This document shows, piece by piece, positions 34,410-43,682 of a stretch of DNA of 64,000 bases (the stretch's first letter is position 1; each line of letters starts with the position of its first letter). The notes beneath the pieces were generated by a model. The model had not been told where the DNA came from and did not search any database. It worked only from the letters and a program-made list of their open reading frames with translations. This DNA is from Chitinophagaceae bacterium (lineage in GTDB: Bacteria > Bacteroidota > Bacteroidia > Chitinophagales > Chitinophagaceae), in contig CANFKE010000021.1 in NCBI GenBank assembly GCA_947447465.1, positions 1 to 64,000 on the forward strand, in the 5' to 3' direction. A program made the translations under genes and the position numbers.

Positions 34410-34954
34410 TTGGTGGTGAATTTGGTGGCAGAAGGTTTAATCCGCCTGCAAATATACCTGCACGTCCAACCACTGAACTGGCCAAAGAAGCACTGTTCAA
34501 TATCCTTACTAACAGCATAGATATTGAGGATATCAAAGCATTAGATCTGTTCAGCGGAACGGGCAGCATTACTTACGAACTGGCATCGCGAGGAGCAGGA
34601 ATGGTGACCGCTATTGAAAAAGATGATAAGAGTTTTCAGTTCATAAAAAAAATGGCCTCTGATCTGAAAATAGCTGACCGCACAAGCCTGATAAGAGGAG
34701 ATGTATTCAAATATCTGAAGCAATGCACCGAACAATTTGATCTGATATTTGCAGACCCACCCTATGCTCTTGCCAACATAGATGAACTACCCCAACTGAT
34801 CTTTGAAAAAAAACTGTTGGTTGCGGGCGGGATATTTGTGATGGAACATGGAAACAGGAACAATTATGAGAAGCATCCCAACTTTTCAAGATCAAAGAAT
34901 TACGGCACTTCATTATTCACCATTTTTACAGCACCCAATAATATAACTGACTAA
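34400..34954 (+). CDS. rsmD: 16S rRNA (guanine(966)-N(2))-methyltransferase RsmD
   Basis: RsmD methylates G966 of 16S rRNA in the small ribosomal subunit. The 184-residue class I methyltransferase begins MRIIGGEFGGRR, typical of the family, with ARPTTELAKEALFNIL (21-36), the SAM loop LDLFSGTGS (48-56) and the catalytic FADPPY (117-122, consensus N/D-PPY/F). It overlaps DUF3822 by ten bases and is one base from coaD, a tight three-gene operon. Confidence 0.94.
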   Translation: MRIIGGEFGGRRFNPPANIPARPTTELAKEALFNILTNSIDIEDIKALDLFSGTGSITYELASRGAGMVTAIEKDDKSFQFIKKMASDLKIADRTSLIRGDVFKYLKQCTEQFDLIFADPPYALANIDELPQLIFEKKLLVAGGIFVMEHGNRNNYEKHPNFSRSKNYGTSLFTIFTAPNNITD

Positions 34955-34955
34955 C

Positions 34956-35414
34956 ATGGAACGTATCTGTTTATTTCCCGGCACCTTTGACCCAATAACT
35001 AAAGGCCACGTTGATATTATAGAGCGAGCTGTATCGCTGTTTGATAAGATGGTGATAGGCATTGGTACCAATTCATCTAAACAACCCATGTATAGCCTGG
35101 ACCAGCGTATAGAATGGATAAGAGAAATATTTAAGAACGACCCTCGTATAGTGGTCACCGGCTATAGCGGACTGACCGTAGATTATTGCAAACAGATAAA
35201 TGCACACTATGTGCTTCGAGGTATTCGCTATATCAGTGACTTTGAATATGAAAAGGCCATTGCAGATATGAACAGAATGCTGGCTCCTGAGATAGAGACC
35301 ATATTCCTTACGTGCTCTCCACTCTACTCTACCATATCATCTACACTCGTAAGAGATGTGATACGCAATGGAGGAAATGCCGGCATGTTTTTGCCTGACG
35401 AAGTAAAGATCTAA
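34956..35414 (+). CDS. coaD: Pantetheine-phosphate adenylyltransferase
   Basis: CoaD makes dephospho-CoA from 4'-phosphopantetheine and ATP, the fourth step of CoA synthesis. The 152-residue nucleotidyltransferase has the T/HxGH-type motif GTFDPITKGH (9-18), RGIRYISDFEYE (about 88-99) and the C-terminal ISSTLVRDVIRNGG (about 128-141, ISSTxVR signature). It is the last gene of the DUF3822-rsmD-coaD operon. Confidence 0.96.
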   Translation: MERICLFPGTFDPITKGHVDIIERAVSLFDKMVIGIGTNSSKQPMYSLDQRIEWIREIFKNDPRIVVTGYSGLTVDYCKQINAHYVLRGIRYISDFEYEKAIADMNRMLAPEIETIFLTCSPLYSTISSTLVRDVIRNGGNAGMFLPDEVKI

Positions 35415-35574
35415 GCAGAAACAACCTTGCAGTAGAAAAATGATCCTCAGACCGAGACCTTTACTCTACGTTTCAATAAATATATACTTCTTAAGAATTT
35501 CCTGACCGGACGAAAGGATAATAATATGGCTACCAGCATTAGTTGGACTTGCTTATTGATTGGTTAGGAATGAC

Positions 35575-35844
35575 TTATGCTGCTCTCATTTGTTTTTCTA
35601 TCTCCTGCTTTATCAACGGAACAAGATACCCGTATTCGGTATTGCTATCTGCAACCCAATTGTACCTTTTGGTCAATGGATTGGCAATAGCTTCAAGGAT
35701 GAACATACCAGCGCCTTTTATCTCGCAAGTAAAGAATTTTCCTGACGGCATCGCCTTGCCTCTTACTTCAACATTATACTGCTGTTGGTTATAAACAATG
35801 CTCAATGGCATTAAAACTATCGGACGTGTATAGGTTTCGCTCAT
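35575..35844 (-). CDS. Unknown small protein
   Basis: An 89-residue protein with a compact alternating beta pattern (IVLMPLSIVYNQQQYNVEV, GKFFTCEIKG) and a helical end (IKQEIEKQMRAA). It looks coding: sensible composition, an ATG start, and an isolated gap on both sides. No family or promoter match was recognised. Confidence 0.55.
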   Translation of the reverse strand: MSETYTRPIVLMPLSIVYNQQQYNVEVRGKAMPSGKFFTCEIKGAGMFILEAIANPLTKRYNWVADSNTEYGYLVPLIKQEIEKQMRAA

Positions 35845-36038
35845 TTTTGTGATCTGTTTAATAATGTTGAAGCAATTATTTTGATGTAGTCAATTAAATG
35901 TTTTATTTAATACCTTAATTGATTGTTAATGCAAAATAAGTAGAAATATCTAATTAACAAACACTTTACAAATATTATTTTGTTTAATAAATAAAATAGA
36001 GCGTTAAAGTAAAATTCATGGCAACGTAGAATAATAAA

Positions 36039-36128
36039 ATGCGCCAAATCCGAAACTATGATCCATTCGAAAAAGGAAGAGTAGGTGCGGTAGTTGGCAC
36101 ATTAAGATCGCAGGTAGTGCAAAGATAA
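36039..36128 (+). CDS. Possible 29-residue small protein
   Basis: ATG to TAA, beginning MRQIRNYDPFEKG and ending in a hydrophobic-basic VVGTLRSQVVQR stretch. It is net basic and has no family. Support comes from its protein-like composition inside AT-rich DNA and from the 15-bp terminator hairpin 38 bases downstream, which must end some rightward transcript; coaD read-through is the alternative source. Confidence 0.3.
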   Translation: MRQIRNYDPFEKGRVGAVVGTLRSQVVQR

Positions 36129-36165
36129 TACTGCCCTGCAGGCACGGGATGACCAAAGAAAATAC

Positions 36166-36203
36166 AAACCCCTTATATCCGACAAACGGGATATAAGGGG
36201 TTT
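36166..36203 (+). terminator. Strong terminator upstream of corA
   Basis: A perfect 15-bp stem (36166-36180 with 36189-36203) and eight-base loop followed by TTATATTT. Confidence 0.8.
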
Positions 36204-36234
36204 TATATTTGGTACAATATTCATGCTAATAGAA

Positions 36235-36242
36235 TAGATTTG
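36235..36242 (+). promoter_or_regulatory. corA -7 element
   Basis: TAGATTTG, exact TAnnTTTG, 38 bases before the corA ATG. Confidence 0.4.
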
Positions 36243-36280
36243 TTGAAAAAAAGAACCCGGCTACCCAACGCAAACAGTTT

Positions 36281-37183
36281 ATGATAAAGAACTTAGGTAA
36301 AAAACACTTTGACAATTTTGAGTGGCTGGATGTAACAGCACCAACTGCTGAAGAAGTGCATGAGATAGCCGTAAAATATGATCTGCATGAGGAGTCTGTA
36401 AATGATTGCCTGCAACCGGGACACTTACCTAAATACGAGCGTTTCAAGGGTTACACCTTTATTATAGTACGGGTATATTACCCTGTCAAAGATCAGGAAG
36501 CTGATACAGTACAGGAACTAACTAATAAAGTAGCCATTTTTATTTCAGACAAGTTCATCATTACAATTCACCGCAACGAATGGGAGCCATTACATACCAT
36601 CAGTGAAGAATATGTTATCACTGATGATTGCAAGCACCCCAACCATGTATTGACGGAGATCGTTAAAGCAGCGCTGCATTCATTTGAAGCACCGGGAACG
36701 AAACTGACGCAACACATAGAGTTCTATGAAGAGCAAGTGTTCCTGAAAGATAGAAATGTATCGTTCTTAAAAGGTCTTTACTTCATCAAAAGAAAGATTG
36801 ACGTTATCAAACGACTGCTGATACTGACCCATGAAATAGTGGACAAGATAGACAGCAAGGAGAACAGTAATGCCTATACCAGAGAATGTAGGGATATGTA
36901 TGTAAAGCAGCAGAGTTTATACGACTCACTACTGGAACAGGCAACACAGTTACTCAATATCTACTTCAACATATCGGCGCAGCGTACCAATGAGACCATG
37001 AGAGTATTGACTATATTCTCGGTGTTCTTTATGCCACTTACCTTTATTGTAGGCGTTTATGGCATGAACTTCAAGTATATGCCGGAACTGGAGCAAAGAT
37101 GGGGCTACCCGGGAGTAATGGTGTTGATGGCTGTGGTGATCGTTGTTGTTTACTTCTGGTTCAAAAGAAAGAAGTGGCTATGA
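36281..37183 (+). CDS. corA: CorA family magnesium/cobalt transporter
   Basis: A 300-residue CorA-type divalent cation channel. A large cytoplasmic N-terminal domain with the long stalk helix (about 195-245) precedes two transmembrane helices (about 239-259 and 279-294) separated by the signature YGMNF (260-264), which forms the selectivity filter. The basic RKKWL tail is typical. The gene has its own terminator-isolated promoter. Confidence 0.93.
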   Translation: MIKNLGKKHFDNFEWLDVTAPTAEEVHEIAVKYDLHEESVNDCLQPGHLPKYERFKGYTFIIVRVYYPVKDQEADTVQELTNKVAIFISDKFIITIHRNEWEPLHTISEEYVITDDCKHPNHVLTEIVKAALHSFEAPGTKLTQHIEFYEEQVFLKDRNVSFLKGLYFIKRKIDVIKRLLILTHEIVDKIDSKENSNAYTRECRDMYVKQQSLYDSLLEQATQLLNIYFNISAQRTNETMRVLTIFSVFFMPLTFIVGVYGMNFKYMPELEQRWGYPGVMVLMAVVIVVVYFWFKRKKWL

Positions 37184-37199
37184 TCTGGTAAGTCATTGA

Positions 37200-38717
37200 T
37201 CAACTTTCAAGCCCCAAAATCTTACTTGTTGTCCTTCTGGTTGTTTCTAATAGTGTAGCATCATCTGCCAATGACCAACCATAAGAAGGTATCATCTTCT
37301 TCATTTTTGTTTGCCATGCCGGTGTGCCCATCTTTTCCTTAAAGCAAGTAGCTATGAGGTCCAGCATTATAGCTACCGATGTAGATGCCCCGGGAGACGC
37401 GCCAAGCAATGCTGCAATACTACCATCGCCAGCACATACCACCTCTGTACCAAACTCCAATACACCACCCTCTTTGTCATCTTTCTTAATGACTTGCACC
37501 CGCTGGCCCGCTACCTTTAATTCCCAATCTTCGTCTTTAGCATCAGGAAAATACTCACGTAGTTCATTCATCCTGTCTTCCTGAGATTGAAGTACCTGAC
37601 TGATGAGGTATTTTGTCAACGGGATATTATGCAATCCGGCTTCGATCATTGGCAATAAATTACCTGCCTTGATAGATGTGATGAGATCGAGATAAGAACC
37701 TTCTTTTAGAAATTTAGTAGAGAATCCGGCATAAGGTCCGAATAATAATTCCCGCTTGCCATCAATGATCCTGGTATCCAAATGCGGCACTGACATTGGC
37801 GGAGTGCCTACAGAAGCCTTCCCATATACCTTGGCATGATGTTGATCAATGATCGACTGATTAGTACATCTCAGCCATTGCCCGCTAACCGGGAACCCAC
37901 CATAGCCAATACTTTCGGGGATATCGGTCTTTTCGAGCAGGGGCAACGAACCACCACCGGCACCAATAAATACAAATGCCGCTTTTATCTTTTTATGCTC
38001 ATCAGTAATATTATCTTTCACATGAACCAACCAGCTACCATTTTCATCTCTTTCCAGATCACGTACTTCATGTCGCAGGTGCAATTCAACATCATCCTGC
38101 AAACAAAGACATTGATACAATCCACGAGTTAATGCACCGAAATTAACATCCGCGCCAATATCTATCTTAGTTGCGGCAACCTTCTGTTGTATAGCTCTAT
38201 CCTTCATTACCAGAGGTATCCACTCAGCTATTTTAGTACGATCATCAGCAAAATGCATCTTCTGATAAAAGTGATGTTGTTTCATCGCTTCATATCTCTT
38301 ATGCAGATAAGCAGTATTCTCATCTCCCCATACAAAGCTCATATGAGGGACACTGTGTATGAATTCATCAGCACTTTTCAGCCACTTTTCATTGACCAGA
38401 TAAGACCAGAATTGTTTAGATATCTCGAAAGACTCAGTTATATGCAAAGCCTTAGAAATATCGATAGTTCCATCGCTCTTTTCGGGCGTATAATTGAGTT
38501 CGCATAGTGCAGAGTGCCCCGTGCCTGCATTGTTCCATGCATCAGAACTTTCAGCAGCTACCATATCTAACCGCTCAAATATCCTCATCCTGAGGGTAGG
38601 ATCGAGCTCCTTGAGTAAAACACCAAGAGTAGCACTCATGATACCTGCGCCTATCAATACAACATCTGCTTCATCAGTAACCGGGTGTTCGAACAACATA
38701 GAAAGTATTTTATCCAT
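37200..38717 (-). CDS. mqo: Malate:quinone oxidoreductase
   Basis: Mqo oxidises malate to oxaloacetate and passes electrons to the quinone pool at the inner membrane, a TCA step. The 505-residue flavoprotein has the FAD motif VVLIGAGIMSATLG (19-32), ERLDMVAAESSDAWNNAGTG (about 46-65, a family signature), and C-terminal GASPGASTSVAIMLDLI. The start is ATG at 38717; the frame continues 108 codons upstream but that part is antisense to the neighbouring gene and not Mqo-like. Confidence 0.95.
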   Translation of the reverse strand: MDKILSMLFEHPVTDEADVVLIGAGIMSATLGVLLKELDPTLRMRIFERLDMVAAESSDAWNNAGTGHSALCELNYTPEKSDGTIDISKALHITESFEISKQFWSYLVNEKWLKSADEFIHSVPHMSFVWGDENTAYLHKRYEAMKQHHFYQKMHFADDRTKIAEWIPLVMKDRAIQQKVAATKIDIGADVNFGALTRGLYQCLCLQDDVELHLRHEVRDLERDENGSWLVHVKDNITDEHKKIKAAFVFIGAGGGSLPLLEKTDIPESIGYGGFPVSGQWLRCTNQSIIDQHHAKVYGKASVGTPPMSVPHLDTRIIDGKRELLFGPYAGFSTKFLKEGSYLDLITSIKAGNLLPMIEAGLHNIPLTKYLISQVLQSQEDRMNELREYFPDAKDEDWELKVAGQRVQVIKKDDKEGGVLEFGTEVVCAGDGSIAALLGASPGASTSVAIMLDLIATCFKEKMGTPAWQTKMKKMIPSYGWSLADDATLLETTRRTTSKILGLES

Positions 38718-38798
38718 TAAAATTATCCTAAAAACCGTTCCATAGATCAATGACGACAACAGATTGCCGACAAAATATTTTCCTACCTTCACCCTCTG

Positions 38799-39179
38799 AT
38801 GAAAGACGGTATCATACCTATACTTATTCTGATCTCCATTTCGGTTGCCGCGGTCATGTTCAATAACAAGATCGACAGTAAGACCGACGATGTTGACAAG
38901 ATGGAAAATGCACTGAAGGGTGTACATACATTCCTGAAACCGGGTAGTAATATTTCCTTTCAAAACGGGGCCAACAAGGCCGAATTGCACTTCTGGGCGA
39001 GACTGGCACTTACACCTAACTACCTTGCTAATAAACCCCACAGCTTCGACACATTACTAACAGTATGCAGCAAAGAGCAATACGATAGTATGAATAATGA
39101 CCTGCAAAAAAATAACAGGTACATATTGTGGCAGAACAAGGATGATCAATATTGTTATATTTTAACCACCACGCACTGA
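38799..39179 (+). CDS. Unknown membrane-anchored protein
   Basis: A 126-residue protein with one N-terminal transmembrane segment (about 4-21) and a periplasmic-type soluble domain (HTFLKPGSNISFQ, LHFWARLALTPNYL, then YCYILTTTH). No family is recognised. It is five bases upstream of a membrane glycosyltransferase, so the two probably form an operon in which this protein may be an accessory. TACCTTCA lies seven bases before the ATG, a weak -7 match. Confidence 0.65.
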   Translation: MKDGIIPILILISISVAAVMFNNKIDSKTDDVDKMENALKGVHTFLKPGSNISFQNGANKAELHFWARLALTPNYLANKPHSFDTLLTVCSKEQYDSMNNDLQKNNRYILWQNKDDQYCYILTTTH

Positions 39180-39184
39180 CCTAA

Positions 39185-40420
39185 ATGGAACTAAGCAACA
39201 GATATTTATTGTTTGTATTGGCAGGTTTGGGAGCAATGAGTTGCATTTACTTTCTGTGTCTGATATCAATGATACATATAGCCATACCACTTTCTATAGC
39301 AGCTATTGCGCTGTTATATAAATGGATGATACCTGATAACAGTCCGGACATCTACCTGAAACGCCCTACTTCATGGCTCATGCTGAGTGTATTTACAGTT
39401 GGGTTAGGTATAATATCTCAAAACGCTATCAATGCTGCTGAAAAGCATGGCGGATGGGATGCATGGGCCATCTGGAACTTACATAGCCATTATCTAAGGT
39501 CTCCGGATTTGTGGAAAATGATGTTCCGCAATGTAGAGAACGACCATCCCGACTATCCATTATTTTTGCCGGCTATCAATGCGTTTGGAGCCAGAATTAC
39601 ACCGGACAAGGCCAGCCTTGTCATTCCTTTCATCATCAGTATGATCGTTACCATAGCCGCACCCGCGCTGGTATTCGTTGAATTCATGAAAAGGAATTTA
39701 CTGGTCGCATCTCTCGCTCTATTTCTTTTCGCCTACAATACCTTCTATATCAGTTGCGGCACATCTCAATATGCGGACCCTTGGCTGGGCACCTTCTTCC
39801 TCGCTGCCATGATATGCATGGACCATGTAAAAGAGAATAAGAAATACATCGCTTTTTCTGCAGCTTTTTTGGGATGCTGTATGTGGACAAAGAATGAAGG
39901 AACTATTCTGGCTGCTATATTCCTTTTGTTCTATGCCAACCGGTTCTTCGCCAGACAATATTTAAAACTCACATTAACAGGAATAGCCTTACCACTTATA
40001 ACTCTTGTCCTGTTTAAAACGATAGTGCCCACCAGCAATGACATGGTGTCTGGACTTAATGCTCATACGCTCAACCAGATCATGGAGCGCGAGCGATATG
40101 TGATCATCTATGAAAATTTCTTTCGCAATTTGAAAGAACACTTCCCTTACTTCAAGGGCATTTTTATTACCTACATGATCATGTGTTTCCTCAGACGTAA
40201 ATGGCCGGATAAACAGATGAACATTGTACTTACCTGTCTCATTACCTACAATGCCATATACCTGCTCACAAGGTATTCAGTAGAATGGCATGTGATCACA
40301 TCGCAAGACAGACTGATGGCACAACTGATGCCCGCTATGGTCTATGCTTTTGCACTAAAGTTTGCAGGCAACAGCACGCAGCAACGCGATCAGTTTTCAT
40401 TTAAGATAATGCAGAACTGA
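39185..40420 (+). CDS. GT-C type membrane glycosyltransferase-like protein
   Basis: A 411-residue integral membrane protein with about ten helices. The first large periplasmic loop contains GGWDAWAIWNLHSHYL (about 94-109) and NDHPDYPLFLPAINAFG (about 121-137), resembling the acidic catalytic loop of lipid-linked sugar transferases of the PMT/ArnT (GT39/GT-C) type. It would transfer a sugar from a polyprenyl phosphate donor to an envelope acceptor; donor and acceptor are unknown. It follows a small membrane-anchored protein by five bases. Confidence 0.72.
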   Translation: MELSNRYLLFVLAGLGAMSCIYFLCLISMIHIAIPLSIAAIALLYKWMIPDNSPDIYLKRPTSWLMLSVFTVGLGIISQNAINAAEKHGGWDAWAIWNLHSHYLRSPDLWKMMFRNVENDHPDYPLFLPAINAFGARITPDKASLVIPFIISMIVTIAAPALVFVEFMKRNLLVASLALFLFAYNTFYISCGTSQYADPWLGTFFLAAMICMDHVKENKKYIAFSAAFLGCCMWTKNEGTILAAIFLLFYANRFFARQYLKLTLTGIALPLITLVLFKTIVPTSNDMVSGLNAHTLNQIMERERYVIIYENFFRNLKEHFPYFKGIFITYMIMCFLRRKWPDKQMNIVLTCLITYNAIYLLTRYSVEWHVITSQDRLMAQLMPAMVYAFALKFAGNSTQQRDQFSFKIMQN

Positions 40421-40431
40421 GATCACGCGCT

Positions 40432-40806
40432 TTAGCAAACGTGCAGCGGATTGTCATAGTTATCACTCTGATCTTCTTCTACAGAGCTGTCTATGCACTT
40501 AAAGTCTTTTTCCAGCAATAGAAATAATTGCTTACCCTCACCTATATCCAGATGATGACTGTATCCTACTGTTTCAGTAGATACCCACTCTGCAACCATT
40601 TTTTCAGGAACGTACATAGACACAGTACCATTGGCAAAACCTGCAGACAGATGATCAAGACCATCCCTTCGTTGCAATGCGTACTTGAATGAAATAGGAC
40701 CACCAAATTCAGTTGATTCTTCCAGATAACCTTCTCTGCCCAATGTGTCAACTTCTGTTCGGCTTAGCCTTATGCGTATGGAATTACCTTTTATGCGGAT
40801 CTTCAT
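40432..40806 (-). CDS. DUF7009-like protein downstream of fdhD
   Basis: A 124-residue soluble protein opening MKIRIKGNSIRIRLSRTEV and containing EFGGPISFKYALQRR and a final acidic region ending DNPLHVC. This matches my memory of DUF7009 proteins, which often accompany fdhD; the role is unknown. Start at 40806 is favoured because TAATTTTG lies five bases upstream, overlapping the fdhD stop codon, and because an 11-codon extension would lie within fdhD. It may therefore have its own promoter as well as fdhD read-through. Confidence 0.72.
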   Translation of the reverse strand: MKIRIKGNSIRIRLSRTEVDTLGREGYLEESTEFGGPISFKYALQRRDGLDHLSAGFANGTVSMYVPEKMVAEWVSTETVGYSHHLDIGEGKQLFLLLEKDFKCIDSSVEEDQSDNYDNPLHVC

Positions 40807-40811
40807 TGTTA

Positions 40812-40819
40812 CAAAATTA
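40812..40819 (-). promoter_or_regulatory. -7 element overlapping the fdhD stop codon
   Basis: TAATTTTG on the minus strand, whose first three bases are the fdhD TAA; it ends five bases before the next ATG. Confidence 0.4.
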
Positions 40820-41641
40820 TGAAACGATTCTTTGAGCACCTGAATAAATATTGAACCTGTCTCCTCTCAGGAATCCAATAAGCGTGATATTCCACTCTTC
40901 AGCCATTTGCACTGCAAGGCTTGAAGGTGCACCAACGGCTGCAATTACTTTTATACCGGCCATTGCGGCCTTTTGCAGTAGTTCAAAACTGGCTCTGCCA
41001 CTCAGTAATAATACATGTTCGCTCAATGGTAAATTATCTCCGTTCAAGGCAGCACCAATAAGCTTATCCAATGCATTGTGTCTGCCCACATCTTCGCGCA
41101 GCAATAACAATTGCCCGCTAGTATTGAAAATTGCGCACGCATGCAATCCACCGGTCTGTTCAAACACAGCTTGCTGATCGCGTAGCATATGCGGCAATGA
41201 AATGATCAATTGTACCGGACATTGCAGTGTATCATACGGATAGTCACCCGGTGCATCGCAATAGGTCTTTACCGCATCTATGGATGCTTTACCACATACT
41301 CCGCAACTTGAGGTTGTATAGAAATTACGATCCAGTTGATGGATAGCAGGTACTACATTCTCCTTCAATGTCACATTCACTACATTCTCTTTCACATCGG
41401 CAACAGTTGCAATCTGCTCTGTCCCCGATATTATACCCTCTGTATATAAAAAGCCTGTTGCCAACTCTATATCATTACCCGGCGTACGCATGGTAACGGA
41501 GATATTTTTTTCAATCTTTTTACCTTCTGTAAAGTACACCAGCCTTATCTCCAGCGGCTCTTCCACAGCCAATACATCAGTAGCCGGCATGTGGCTGCCC
41601 GCATTGACTTTGATAATATTACTACTGGTTATTGACTGCAT
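40817..41641 (-). CDS. fdhD: Formate dehydrogenase accessory sulfurtransferase
   Basis: FdhD transfers sulfur from a cysteine desulfurase to the molybdenum cofactor of formate dehydrogenase. The 274-residue protein has the sulfur-carrying CGVCGK motif (Cys113, Cys116) and the conserved TGGLHACAIF and REDVGRHNALDKLIG segments (about 164-196). No formate dehydrogenase or cofactor gene is in the window, so the target enzyme lies elsewhere. The DUF7009-like gene follows after ten bases. Confidence 0.94.
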   Translation of the reverse strand: MQSITSSNIIKVNAGSHMPATDVLAVEEPLEIRLVYFTEGKKIEKNISVTMRTPGNDIELATGFLYTEGIISGTEQIATVADVKENVVNVTLKENVVPAIHQLDRNFYTTSSCGVCGKASIDAVKTYCDAPGDYPYDTLQCPVQLIISLPHMLRDQQAVFEQTGGLHACAIFNTSGQLLLLREDVGRHNALDKLIGAALNGDNLPLSEHVLLLSGRASFELLQKAAMAGIKVIAAVGAPSSLAVQMAEEWNITLIGFLRGDRFNIYSGAQRIVS

Positions 41642-41699
41642 CTGAGTACATTAAAAGTAACTGAAATTACGAAATTATGTGGCGCTACATTACATGGCA

Positions 41700-41724
41700 A
41701 CGCCCGCTTACATGAAACGGGCGT
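41700..41724 (-). terminator. ppa terminator
   Basis: A 7-bp stem ACGCCCG / CGGGCGT (41700-41706, 41718-41724) just past the ppa stop on the minus strand; no T-run, so moderate support. Confidence 0.5.
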
Positions 41725-41749
41725 CAATATTATCATTCGTAAAGGGAAG

Positions 41750-42298
41750 TTACTTCTCCTTGTTACCGAACTTCAATTTATAGTCATTGATACTGTGCAT
41801 CAATATTTTTTTGGCCAAACGAGCATTCTGGAAATCTTCGATCTTCACTACCTTATTTTCCAGGCGTTTGTATTCCTCAAAGAAATGACGCAACTCGTCC
41901 ATAAAGTATGGCGGCAATTCGCTGATATCATTGATGTGCGCTACACTCATATCGTTGGCGCATACAGCTATCAGCTTATCATCAGCTTCGCCCTGATCGA
42001 ACATACGCATTACACCGATGATCTTAGCTTCTACGATACACATTGGCTGCATATCTATCTGAGATAATACCAGAATATCTAACGGGTCATTATCATCGCA
42101 ATAGGTCTGTGGAACAAAACCATAATTAGCAGGGTAGTAAACGGATGAGTACAATACTCTATCCAGTTTCAACATACCGGTTTCTTTATCTAATTCATAC
42201 TTCGCCCTCGAATTTCTAGGGATCTCAATTACTGCAGTTACAATATCAGGTACATTGTTTCCGTAACTGACAGAATGCCATGGGTTAAAATTGCTCAT
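41750..42298 (-). CDS. ppa: Inorganic pyrophosphatase
   Basis: Soluble family I pyrophosphatase hydrolysing PPi to phosphate and so driving biosynthesis; 182 residues. Active-site segments are KYELDKETG (33-41), [11 protein letters not shown] (55-65), the DDNDPLD signature (68-74) and [12 protein letters not shown] (about 102-113) carrying the metal-binding aspartates. TAATTTTG lies 22 bases before the ATG. It is monocistronic. Confidence 0.96.
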   Translation of the reverse strand: MSNFNPWHSVSYGNNVPDIVTAVIEIPRNSRAKYELDKETGMLKLDRVLYSSVYYPANYGFVPQTYCDDNDPLDILVLSQIDMQPMCIVEAKIIGVMRMFDQGEADDKLIAVCANDMSVAHINDISELPPYFMDELRHFFEEYKRLENKVVKIEDFQNARLAKKILMHSINDYKLKFGNKEK

Positions 42299-42320
42299 CT
42301 TTTCAATAAAATCTAGTCTG

Positions 42321-42328
42321 CAAAATTA
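42321..42328 (-). promoter_or_regulatory. ppa -7 element
   Basis: TAATTTTG on the minus strand, exact TAnnTTTG, 22 bases upstream of the ppa ATG. Confidence 0.45.
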
Positions 42329-42457
42329 ACGCCTTTTGGGTTGTCCTCCCTCATTTTTACTGCAAAACAAGTGTAGATAACAAGTAATTAATATCAGATA
42401 CAGGCTATTCTACTGATAATCAGCAATCGAATAGAGATTAATTTACACATTATCAAG

Positions 42458-43672
42458 CTACATCAATTGAGTATATTCCTGATATAGGCCATCCGCCAAT
42501 AAATATTGGCCCTTACAATTAGACAAATTGAACAACTTACTATAGTTGCCCTTGGCCGCTAACATCAATGCTTCTTCCTGGTATTCGAAATCGCCGAACT
42601 TTATCTCGGGGTGCTGCCACTCTTTCATCAGCGAGTCGAATGCACCCAGATCATATCCGATTACCCATATAGGCTTAGGATAACTGCATAGTTCATAGAA
42701 CTTGGAAGGAATACCTACCCTTACTTTAGACCACGGTATGACCGCAGTACAGTCGCAACTAAAAATATAATTATTCATCAATTCCGCGTTGATCCACCCC
42801 AGATGATGAATGTATTGTTCTCCCAAACCCTCTTTAAATATTCGATAGGCATTGTCATTACCTGCCAGATGCACCACGACCTTTATACCTATGGTAGCTG
42901 CATGATCTGCTACTTTTTTGAGCAGATCCAATGATTGGATCGCAGCAGACATAGATCCGCCATAAAAAACATTGAAGCAATCTTTATAATCCTTCAATAC
43001 ATCTGTATAAGTTGAAGGCGCTGCAATGGCATGGGGAATGGCATGACGGATAGTATCGAATTTCAGTTGTACCTGAGCCGCATCTATCGCTGCCCATTCT
43101 GGTGAGATATGTACTATGGCCTTTGCTGACTTCAGTGTATTATGCATCCACCTCGTAGCTGCCGCCAGTGACGAATTGGATATACCACCGGCTATGGGAT
43201 CCTGTATATCAGCAATCCATGGCACTCCCAGTTTTTTTGAGAAATAATTACCCAGATGAAGCGGTCCTCGAGGTGTATAGAATGCAATGATCTCATCAGG
43301 CTTAATGGTCACTTCCTTGTTGATATTATCGAAATTACGGATCACATCAACTGCCCACCTGTAACTTCTGTCTCCTCTGAAGGCCACATAAAATAAGGTA
43401 CTTAGCTTCCTGACTAATGCATTGCGGTCTTTATCGTCATAGCTTCTGGTCATCTTTACCGGGATACGGATAACACCACTTTGTTCGTGATGGATAGTGA
43501 ATGGCTTTTCACCGCACTCTCCCGTCCCATCCCTGTGTATCAATACTACCTGCCAGCCATTTTTTGTAAATGACTCTGCAACCTGACGAGGCCTTTTTGC
43601 CAATGCAGTACCTTGTACTGAATGATACCCCAGATACTCCCATGAAAATATCAACAACTGCTTTTGTGCCAT
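42458..43672 (-). CDS. GT-B fold glycosyltransferase-like protein
   Basis: A 404-residue cytoplasmic protein with the two-lobe look of GT4-type glycosyltransferases: N-terminal IFSWEYLGYHSVQGTALAKR and GWQVVLIHRDG, a hinge around PWIADIQDPIAGG (about 155-167), and a C-terminal lobe with VFYGGSMSAAIQSLDLL, VHLAGNDNAYR, HHLGWI and the sugar-nucleotide contact stretch VRVGIPSKFYELCSYPKP (about 327-344). Donor and acceptor are unknown. It is ten bases downstream of ligA and probably co-transcribed with it. Confidence 0.78.
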   Translation of the reverse strand: MAQKQLLIFSWEYLGYHSVQGTALAKRPRQVAESFTKNGWQVVLIHRDGTGECGEKPFTIHHEQSGVIRIPVKMTRSYDDKDRNALVRKLSTLFYVAFRGDRSYRWAVDVIRNFDNINKEVTIKPDEIIAFYTPRGPLHLGNYFSKKLGVPWIADIQDPIAGGISNSSLAAATRWMHNTLKSAKAIVHISPEWAAIDAAQVQLKFDTIRHAIPHAIAAPSTYTDVLKDYKDCFNVFYGGSMSAAIQSLDLLKKVADHAATIGIKVVVHLAGNDNAYRIFKEGLGEQYIHHLGWINAELMNNYIFSCDCTAVIPWSKVRVGIPSKFYELCSYPKPIWVIGYDLGAFDSLMKEWQHPEIKFGDFEYQEEALMLAAKGNYSKLFNLSNCKGQYLLADGLYQEYTQLM

Positions 43673-43682
43673 GTTCTGTTTA

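Larger units (their letters stand above)
35845..36280. other. AT-rich intergenic region with a mini-ORF and terminator
   Basis: Very AT-rich up to about 36020, then a 29-residue ORF (36039-36128), then a strong hairpin (36166-36203) and the corA promoter element (36235-36242). No structural RNA was recognised. Confidence 0.5.

Noticed and set aside
35415-36280. tRNA or structured RNA gene in the gap after coaD
   Set aside because: No cloverleaf, TTCRANY box or known riboswitch core could be recognised.
38718-39041. 108-residue N-terminal extension of Mqo
   Set aside because: It is antisense to the 38799-39179 gene and the extension has no Mqo-like features; the ATG at 38717 gives the usual length.
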